Shown piece by piece: positions 58,374 through 64,000 of a DNA stretch of 64,000 nt; position 1 is the first letter of the stretch; each line of letters begins with the position of its first letter. A program made the translations under genes and the position numbers. This DNA comes from Lacisediminihabitans sp040549465 (GTDB taxonomy: Bacteria; Actinomycetota; Actinomycetes; Actinomycetales; Microbacteriaceae): the NCBI RefSeq assembly GCF_040549465.1, contig NZ_JBEPTL010000009.1:77828-141827 (forward strand), written 5' to 3'. The notes under the pieces were generated by a model. That model saw only the letters and a list, made by a program, of their open reading frames with translations. It was not told the origin of the DNA and ran no database searches.

Positions 58374-59486
58374 TCAGCCTGCGGGGCAGGTCAACAGCTT
58401 GCTGGTATCGGCCTTCGTGCGGATCGCCTTCAGCGCGGCAAGAGAGTCGTCGAGATTCTTCACGGCGAGCACCGTGAGGCCCTTCGGAATGTGCCCCGTC
58501 ATCTCGTCGCAGTTCGAGTAAGGCGCGAGGAACCAGCGGGCTCCGGCATCCAACGCACCGTACATCTTCTGGCGGATGCCACCGATCGCCCCCACTTCGC
58601 CCTCTGCGGTGATCGTTCCGGTGCCCGCCACATTGGCTCCGCCGTTGAGCTCGCCTGGCGTCAGCTTGTCGATGATGCCGAGCGCGAACATCTGCCCCGC
58701 GCTCGGTCCTCCGACATTCTCGAGCTGGATCTTGACCGTGAAGGGAAAGGTGTAGGTGATGGCGGGAATGATGCCGATGATAGGTGCCGGTTTCGTGTCA
58801 CTGCTCAGTACCGGCGTGACCTGCAGCGTCTGCGGCTTGCCGTCGCGAAGGATGTCGACGTTCACCGGCGTGCCCGCGCCGGTCTTGGCGATGATCGCCC
58901 GGAGACCGAGCACGGTGCTCGCCGTCTCGCCATTGACGCTCACGATGGTGTCGCCGTTCTTGAGCACGCCGTCCGACGGCGACTTCGGCGACAGGCTGCC
59001 GACCGTGAGGGCGCTCGGGAAGGTGTAGCCGAGCTTGGTGAGCGCCGCAGCCACCGCATCCTTCTGCGAGTTCTGCATGTCGATGGTCGCCGCCTCGTTG
59101 GACTGCTGCTGAGACTCGCCCTGGGGATAGACCAGGTCGATGGGCAGTACCGCCTGGCTCGAGTCGAGCCAGGCTTGGGCAACCTCGAGCCAGCTCGGCG
59201 ATTGCTCGCGGGATCCGGCGACGTTCACGGTCAGCATGTCGAGCGTGCCCGAAGTTGGATAGGTCTTCTCGTCGGGGATGTCGATCAGCGGTACCTGATG
59301 GTGCTCGTAACTGACCTTGCCGAGGGTATTGAAGACGGGGCCTGGTTGCTCGATCACGTAGGGCGTGGGAAGCGTCGCGAAGGCGAAGGTGCCGAAGAGT
59401 GCGGCGAGCAAGAGCGTCCAGCCGATCCGGGTCAAGCGCCGATGACGGGGCTTTGGCGCGGGGTGATCATCGGTGAAAAGCGCCAC
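58374..59486 (-). CDS. membrane-anchored PDZ and Lon-like (S16) protease
   Basis: A 370-residue protein: one N-terminal helix (GWTLLLAALFGTFAFATL), a PDZ domain around PKSPSDGVLKNGDTIVSV, and a C-terminal Lon-type proteolytic domain with the Ser in ENVGGPSAGQMFALGI and the Lys in RQKMYGALDAG, the S16 dyad. Similar to YlbL. It probably processes or controls exported or membrane proteins. GTG at 59486 is supported by AAGGACCAGC. Seventy-five bases upstream of UPF0182. Confidence 0.9.
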   Translation of the reverse strand: MALFTDDHPAPKPRHRRLTRIGWTLLLAALFGTFAFATLPTPYVIEQPGPVFNTLGKVSYEHHQVPLIDIPDEKTYPTSGTLDMLTVNVAGSREQSPSWLEVAQAWLDSSQAVLPIDLVYPQGESQQQSNEAATIDMQNSQKDAVAAALTKLGYTFPSALTVGSLSPKSPSDGVLKNGDTIVSVNGETASTVLGLRAIIAKTGAGTPVNVDILRDGKPQTLQVTPVLSSDTKPAPIIGIIPAITYTFPFTVKIQLENVGGPSAGQMFALGIIDKLTPGELNGGANVAGTGTITAEGEVGAIGGIRQKMYGALDAGARWFLAPYSNCDEMTGHIPKGLTVLAVKNLDDSLAALKAIRTKADTSKLLTCPAG

Positions 59487-59590
59487 CGCTGGTCCTTTCG
59501 GAGGGCTGTTCGCCACGGGCGCACGTGAAGCCGCCGAGACTGAAGATAAAACACAGCCTCTTCGACTGCGCAGCGGCTAGCGTAGTTGCT

Positions 59591-60973
59591 ATGCCTGAAG
59601 ATTCGGCGCAGAACCCGGAAGACGAGTTCCGCGACATGTTGAGCCAGTTCCTCTCCGGTAACTCGGAGATCGATCCGGCGCGCCTCGCGAACGCCGCCGG
59701 CCTGCCGAACGACCCCGAGATGATCAAGAACCTCATCGGGCAGCTGCAGAGCGCCCTTCAGTCGAGTGGTGACGGCATCAACTGGGGTCTCGCCCTCGAG
59801 CAGGCGAAGACGCTCGCCGCGAAGGATGTCGTCACGACGACCCCGGCCGAGCGCTCCTCTCTCGAGCAGGCTTTCCACATCGCAGCCCTCTGGCTCGACG
59901 AGGCGACCTATATCTCCGAACTCACCTCGACGCCGAGGCTGTTGAGCCGCACCGAGTGGATCACCGCGACGATGCCCATCTGGACCCAGCTTGCCGAGCC
60001 TGTCGCCCTGAGCATCGCCAACTCGCTGACCGAGGTTCTGCGCGAGCAAGCTCCGGAGGAGATGTCCGGCATGATCGACGGCGCGAGCAAGTTGATGCGC
60101 AACGTCGGCGGCACTCTCTTCGCCATGCAGCTCGGCCAGGTCGTCGGCCAGCTCGCGAGCGAAGTCGTCTCCGGCGGTGATGTCGGCATCCCACTGCTCG
60201 GGTCGGCCAACGACGCAGAACAGCAGGCCGCGATTCTTCCGCAGAATGTCGACGCTTTCGGCGCGGGACTCGACATCGAGCATGACCAGGTGCAGCTCTA
60301 CCTCGCCGTGCGCGAACTGGCCCATGCCCGACTGTTCCGTCACGCCAAGTGGCTCCGGCTGCAACTGATGACCTCGATCACCGAATTCGCCCATGGCATC
60401 CGGATCGACACGGAACGGCTCGAAGAACTCGCTGCCGACTTCGATCCATCGAACCCGGAAGAGCTTCGCGAGGCCATGGTGAGCGGCGCGCTCATCCCAC
60501 CGAAGTCTGAGGCTCAATTGGCCGCTCTCGGCCGCCTCGAGACCATGCTGGCGCTCATCGAAGGCTGGGTCGATGTCGTCACCGCCCAGGCCACGGCCAG
60601 GCTGCCCAGGTCCGGCGCGATCGCCGAGACCGTTCGTCGCCGCCGTGCAGCAGGCGGCCCGGCTGAATCCGCGTTCTCCACCCTGGTCGGCCTCGAGCTC
60701 CGTCCGCGTCGTTTGCGTGAGGCTGCAGCCATGTGGCAGAAGCTCACCGACGAGCTCGGTGAAGAGCGCAGGGACGACCTGTGGTCGCATCCGGATCTCG
60801 TTCCTACCTCCGAAGACATCGACGATCCCGCTGCGCTCGTCGCTCGCCTCACCGGACCGGTGACAGCGACGGACGACATCGACCAGGCGATCGAAGACCT
60901 GCTCAACGACACGACCGATGATCGTCCGCGCGAGGGCGGCGACGGTTCCGCAGAGGAACCTCCGGCGCAGTAG
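59591..60973 (+). CDS. DUF2342 zinc-dependent metalloprotease-like protein
   Basis: A 460-residue soluble protein of a family described as zinc-dependent metalloproteases or F420-biosynthesis-associated proteins. Seen: LEQAFHIAALWLDEATYI and RTEWITATMPIWTQLAEPVA, QLGQVVGQLASEVVSGGDVG, LDIEHDQVQLYLAVRELAHA followed by RLFRHAKWLR (H plus RELAHARLF in the place of HExxH) and LIEGWVDVV. So the zinc site is of the RExxH type. Divergent from the PDZ protease. Ends in an acidic, Gly-rich tail. Confidence 0.85.
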   Translation: MPEDSAQNPEDEFRDMLSQFLSGNSEIDPARLANAAGLPNDPEMIKNLIGQLQSALQSSGDGINWGLALEQAKTLAAKDVVTTTPAERSSLEQAFHIAALWLDEATYISELTSTPRLLSRTEWITATMPIWTQLAEPVALSIANSLTEVLREQAPEEMSGMIDGASKLMRNVGGTLFAMQLGQVVGQLASEVVSGGDVGIPLLGSANDAEQQAAILPQNVDAFGAGLDIEHDQVQLYLAVRELAHARLFRHAKWLRLQLMTSITEFAHGIRIDTERLEELAADFDPSNPEELREAMVSGALIPPKSEAQLAALGRLETMLALIEGWVDVVTAQATARLPRSGAIAETVRRRRAAGGPAESAFSTLVGLELRPRRLREAAAMWQKLTDELGEERRDDLWSHPDLVPTSEDIDDPAALVARLTGPVTATDDIDQAIEDLLNDTTDDRPREGGDGSAEEPPAQ

Positions 60974-61024
60974 GCCTGTGGATGGTCGGTGACGGCCGAC
61001 CCGATTTCGGGGCATCATTCCCGC

Positions 61025-61810
61025 ATGGTCCTGAAGCTCGATCCCCGTCTGCCCATGGTCTGGCGCAGCACCGACACCCTCCAGCTCGGCGTCGATGCCC
61101 CGCCGGTTGTGCTGCGAGACCTCACCAACGCATCCGAGCGGATGATCGCGGCACTCGCCGTCGGCATCAGCCGCTCAGGGCTCGAGATGATCGGTCGTGC
61201 GGCCGGAGCCGGAGCCGACGATATCGCATCGCTGCTCCGCGCGGTCTCCCCCGCACTCGAGAAGCAACGCACCGCTGAACAGGATGCCGTCACCATCGTC
61301 GGCGGTGGCCCCACCGTTGACCGTCTCGCCGACATCCTGCGGCGCTCGGCCAGACGACTCGTCGAGGACGGTGAACACACCGACCTCGCCGTGATCGTCG
61401 CACACTACGTGGTCGAGCCCGACCTCTACGGCTACTGGCTTCGGCGCGACATCCCTCACCTCCCGGTTGTCTACGGCGACACCACAGTGCGGATCGGGCC
61501 GATCGTCGAACCGGGCGCCGGCCCGTGCCTGTACTGCCTTGACCGATATCGCACGGATGCCGACCCAGCGTGGCCGACCATCGCCTCGCAACTCTGGGGC
61601 AGGAGCAGCCCGGTAGAGACCACTCTCGTCGTCGAAGAGGTGGCGGCCCTTGCCACCCGGTTGCTGCTCCGACGACGAACGGACCGGTCCGCGGCATCCG
61701 TCGATCTGGCAGCCGAGACAGGCGAGACCACTTGGCGACGCTGGTCGCCGCATCCCGACTGCGGTTGCATCGGAGTGGACGCGGCCAGGCTCCGCGCTGT
61801 CAGCGGCTGA
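61025..61810 (+). CDS. stand-alone cyclodehydratase/ThiF-like protein
   Basis: A 261-residue protein with the features of TOMM cyclodehydratase (E1/C-domain-like) partners: LDPRLPMVWRSTDTLQLG and VVLRDLTNASERMIAAL at the N-terminus (peptide-clamp-like winged helix), then VTIVGGGPTVDRLADILR, LAVIVAHYVVEPDLYGYWLR, HLPVVYGDTTVRIGPIVEP and GPCLYCLDRYRTDADP. Cysteines (CLYC near 173 and DCGCIG near the end) form a likely zinc tetrad. No ATP motif of full E1 enzymes is seen. It follows the DUF2342 gene by 52 bases. No precursor peptide, YcaO or dehydrogenase gene is nearby. Function unknown. Confidence 0.65.
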   Translation: MVLKLDPRLPMVWRSTDTLQLGVDAPPVVLRDLTNASERMIAALAVGISRSGLEMIGRAAGAGADDIASLLRAVSPALEKQRTAEQDAVTIVGGGPTVDRLADILRRSARRLVEDGEHTDLAVIVAHYVVEPDLYGYWLRRDIPHLPVVYGDTTVRIGPIVEPGAGPCLYCLDRYRTDADPAWPTIASQLWGRSSPVETTLVVEEVAALATRLLLRRRTDRSAASVDLAAETGETTWRRWSPHPDCGCIGVDAARLRAVSG

Positions 61811-61860
61811 TCAGGCACATCAGCTGACGCGGCACATCAGCTGATCTGGCCGTCTGCCGA

Positions 61861-63246
61861 TCAGGCCTTCTCCACGATTCGGTGCGCGACCGCCGTGGCC
61901 GCGACGGCCCCGAGGGCGGCGAGCGCGAAGCATCCGGCGAAAGCCCACCCGCCACCAAATCCGGCGAGCGCCGCGAAGACGATACCGGTCGACGCCAGCG
62001 ACAGGGCTCCGCCGAGCGAGTCCGAAATGGACAGCGCCGAACTGTTGAACCCCTGGTTCAGTGGCGTGGACATCCCGAGCATCAACACGCTCAGCCGTGG
62101 ATACATCAGCCCCATGCCTGCGCCGGCGAACACCCACCCGACGATAGGCACGAAGGCGGGCAGGTCGAGAGCGGCGGTGACCAGGGCGAACAGGATGCCC
62201 GCCAGCACCAGAGCCGTCCCGATGCGGATCGCGGTGAGCTGAGCGAGACGGTCGTCCATCCTGCCCTGCAGCCAGGACGCCCCGGCCCAGGCCAGCGCGC
62301 CACCGGTGAGAGCGAGTCCGGCCAGCGTCGGTGAGAGATGGTGGCGTTCGATCAGCAGGTAGGGCAGATAGACCTCCGCGCCGAAGAAGGCGGCGGAGAC
62401 GAGACCGCGAACCAGGATCACGGCGGGCAGTCCGCGCATAGCAACGAGCGTTCCGCGCGGAACGAGCGGCCGCAGGGCGACGAGCGCGACCACGATCGCG
62501 GCAAGGGGTAGCAGCATCGTCCAGATGCCACCGACCTCCGAGGACAGGTTGACGGCGAGTACCGCAGCAGCAGCGAGCACGGCCCAGGCGATACGTCCGA
62601 ACGCCCACGGTTCGGGATCCGCGTTCTTCGGCTGGCCGCCGAGCATGCGCATGGCGGGGACCACCATCACGATCGATATCAGCACGAGGCCGACCACGCC
62701 GAGGAATACCCAGTGCCAGCTCAGTTGTTCAGCAACTATTCCGGCCACGAAAGGACCAACGAGCGACGGAACGACCCACGCCGCGGCGAACCCGGCGAAG
62801 ATCCGGTTCTGGAGCTCGGGGGGATAGATGCGGGCCACCACGACATAGAGTGCGACGGTGATCGCACCGCTGCCGAGCCCCTGCACGAGTCGACCGATCA
62901 CGAGCGTCCACATCGTGGTGGCCGTTCCCGCGAGCAACAGACCGACGACGAAGAAGGCCGCGGAGGTGTACAGCGGGGCGATCGGGCCGGAGCGATCCGA
63001 CCAGTTGCCGGCGACCACCATCCCGATGACACCGACGGCGAGTGGGCCCGCGAAGGCGAGGGCATAGAGCGAGGCGCCCCCAAGATCCTTACTGACCAGC
63101 GGCATGATCGTCGTCACAGCCAGCGACTCGAAGGCTCCGAGAAAGACCAGCGCGCAGCTGCCGATGGTGATCCAGAGATAGCGGCTGCTGAAGATGCCGG
63201 CGGCACGGGCTGTGGATGTCTGCTCGGTCTCGGTCTCCGGTGTCAT
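61861..63246 (-). CDS. MFS exporter under SoxR control
   Basis: A 461-residue transporter of the DHA2-like type with about 14 hydrophobic segments. Motif A is GNWSDRSGPIAPLYTSA; RLVQGLGSGAITVALYVVV matches helix 4, followed by PPELQNRIFAG. The gene is divergent from soxR and its promoter lies in a SoxR-type operator with a 19-base spacer. Only seven bases separate the -10 hexamer from ATG 63246, so the mRNA would be leaderless. Likely exports redox-cycling compounds or antibiotics. Confidence 0.88.
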   Translation of the reverse strand: MTPETETEQTSTARAAGIFSSRYLWITIGSCALVFLGAFESLAVTTIMPLVSKDLGGASLYALAFAGPLAVGVIGMVVAGNWSDRSGPIAPLYTSAAFFVVGLLLAGTATTMWTLVIGRLVQGLGSGAITVALYVVVARIYPPELQNRIFAGFAAAWVVPSLVGPFVAGIVAEQLSWHWVFLGVVGLVLISIVMVVPAMRMLGGQPKNADPEPWAFGRIAWAVLAAAAVLAVNLSSEVGGIWTMLLPLAAIVVALVALRPLVPRGTLVAMRGLPAVILVRGLVSAAFFGAEVYLPYLLIERHHLSPTLAGLALTGGALAWAGASWLQGRMDDRLAQLTAIRIGTALVLAGILFALVTAALDLPAFVPIVGWVFAGAGMGLMYPRLSVLMLGMSTPLNQGFNSSALSISDSLGGALSLASTGIVFAALAGFGGGWAFAGCFALAALGAVAATAVAHRIVEKA

Positions 63247-63253
63247 GACTACT

Positions 63254-63284
63254 AACCTAAGACCTCAACTATTGTTGAGGTCAA
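63254..63284 (-). promoter_or_regulatory. SoxR-type promoter with 19-base spacer
   Basis: Palindrome GACCTCAAC-TATT-GTTGAGGTC at 63261-63282, which matches known SoxR boxes (CCTCAA-N-TTGAGG). On the minus strand it sits in a promoter with -35 TTGACC (63279-63284), a 19-base spacer and -10 TAGGTT (63254-63259), the over-long spacing that MerR-family activators correct. It drives the MFS gene. Confidence 0.8.
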
Positions 63285-63298
63285 CAGGTGGGAGCGAT

Positions 63299-63760
63299 AT
63301 GCCGCAGATCGAGGGCGGACCACGCCACGTACTGACCGTCGGAGAACTCGCGGCGCGCAGCGGGGTCGCCGTCTCCGCGCTGCACTTCTATGAGCGAGAG
63401 GGACTGATCTCCAGCGAACGCACCACGGGCAACCAGCGGCGCTACCGACGCGATGTGCTGCGGCGCGTGGCCTTCATTCGGGTGTCGCAACGGGTGGGCA
63501 TACCGCTCGCGGACATCCGAGAGGCTCTCCACTCGCTGCCGGAACGTCGAACGCCGACCAGGAAGGACTGGGCGCGCCTCTCCCACCGGTGGCGGGACGA
63601 ACTCGACGGGCGTATTGCCCAACTTGAACACCTGCGCAACGACCTCACCGGATGCATCGGCTGCGGATGCCTGAGTTTCGGCGTGTGCACGCTGCAGAAC
63701 CCGAAGGACGAGTTGGGCGTCGAAGGGACCGGCCCGCGCAAATGGGCGGATCCGACCTAG
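63299..63760 (+). CDS. soxR: redox-sensitive transcriptional activator SoxR
   Basis: A 153-residue MerR-family protein: LTVGELAARSGVAVSALHFY, EREGLISSERTTGNQRRYRR, IRVSQRVGIPLADIREAL and, decisively, the [2Fe-2S] cluster motif CIGCGCLSFGVC (C-x2-C-x-C-x5-C) near residues 120-131. It senses redox-cycling agents and activates the divergent MFS gene. ATG 63299 has GGTGGGAGCGAT upstream. Full length. Confidence 0.94.
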   Translation: MPQIEGGPRHVLTVGELAARSGVAVSALHFYEREGLISSERTTGNQRRYRRDVLRRVAFIRVSQRVGIPLADIREALHSLPERRTPTRKDWARLSHRWRDELDGRIAQLEHLRNDLTGCIGCGCLSFGVCTLQNPKDELGVEGTGPRKWADPT

Positions 63761-63778
63761 GCCAGCTCCACCTTGCCC

Positions 63779-63854
63779 ATTTCTCCGGAGGATCGTGGGT
63801 GGGGGAAACGAAACCGCCCCGTTACACGGCCTGAAGCAGATTTCTCCGGAGAAA
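63779..63854. repeat. 12-base direct repeat and 14-base palindrome next to IS end
   Basis: ATTTCTCCGGAG occurs at 63779-63790 and 63840-63851. The second copy extends to TTTCTCCGGAGAAA (63841-63854), a perfect palindrome. The gap between soxR and the IS element holds no gene otherwise. May be a terminator or a remnant of an insertion. Confidence 0.5.
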
Positions 63855-63907
63855 CGCATCGGAGAGGCCGACCCGAATGAGTGTGACAGATCAGGCCGGG
63901 CCCCGGC

Positions 63908-64000
63908 CTAGGGCGTGTTTCCTAACGGTTTGAGCCAGATTGTGATGGCCCGAAGGACGACTCCGCCGCGGTAGGTGAGGGCGAGTTTGTCGTATCTGGT
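63908..64000 (-). mobile_element. 3' end of an IS5-like transposase gene (partial)
   Basis: Minus-strand codons to the right edge read TRYDKLALTYRGGVVLRAIT, then IWLKPLGNTP and TAG stop at 63908. The D-TRYDKLA...YRG..LRAI motif is typical of IS5/IS427-type DDE transposase C-termini. The stop overlaps CTAGGGCGTGTTTCC (63908 onward), which has the look of an IS terminal repeat next to a CTAG target. The rest lies outside the window. Confidence 0.7.

Overview
The window looks like chromosome from a high-GC Gram-positive actinomycete, most likely a member of the Microbacteriaceae. The evidence is high GC (roughly 60-65 % by eye), many GTG starts, the murI-rph-rdgB block next to pncB, DUF3039, UPF0182 and DUF2342 family proteins, a compact tad pilus locus, and frequent GGATGCC/GGCATCC words. 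It is mostly ordinary chromosome interrupted by a restriction-modification island and a stretch of decaying accessory genes.

Region by region. 0-5.4 kb: prfB (cut by the left edge), an MFS exporter, an OafA-type acyltransferase with a C-terminal SGNH domain, and a geranylgeranyl-reductase-like flavoprotein. 5.4-10 kb: a minus-strand tad operon (tadA, tadB, tadC, a Flp-like small protein and three TadE/TadG-like pseudopilins). 10-13.4 kb: a nonulosonic (sialic-type) acid operon made of a CMP-sugar synthetase fused to a HAD phosphatase, a short NeuB, and a DUF6716-like protein. 13.4-15.4 kb: a GntR regulator divergent from an MFS transporter with a clear operator. 15.5-23.3 kb: tRNA-Leu(UAG), DedA, a HEAT-repeat protein, mntH, rdgB-rph-murI, pncB, a DUF559-like protein bracketed by two 57-base palindromes, and DUF3039. 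23.3-26.4 kb: an ABC exporter pair with an unusually long disordered extension on its ATPase.

26.6-40.3 kb is a cell-wall polysaccharide (teichoic-acid-like) cluster: nucleotidyltransferase, Wzm/Wzt-type ABC exporter, two CDP-glycerol glycerophosphotransferase-like enzymes and a family 2 glycosyltransferase. It is split by a type III restriction-modification system with a divergent XRE regulator, and a decayed glycerophosphotransferase-like gene lies at the island's right edge. This layout suggests that the defence genes landed in the wall cluster and that a neighbouring gene was lost.

40.3-46 kb: an HtrA-type protease behind a perfect 20-bp hairpin, a PKD-domain secreted protein, a lipoprotein, an aminotransferase, a histidine kinase fragment and a nitrilase. 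46-55.1 kb is an accessory zone with two TetR regulators that have visible palindromic operators, two SDR oxidoreductases, an alcohol dehydrogenase next to an XRE regulator, and many broken genes: a zinc dehydrogenase with an internal deletion, a TetR remnant, a collapsed amidohydrolase, a 4,5-dihydroxyphthalate-decarboxylase-like remnant and an alpha/beta hydrolase tail. It ends at the 3' end of an initiator tRNA-Met gene. 55.3-64 kb returns to core genes: UPF0182, a Lon-like PDZ protease, a DUF2342 metalloprotease, a stand-alone cyclodehydratase-like protein, and an MFS exporter divergent from soxR across a textbook SoxR-type promoter. The right edge carries the end of an IS5-like transposase gene.

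Gene calls come from reading the translations against remembered families. No database search was run, so names resting only on general resemblance carry lower confidence.
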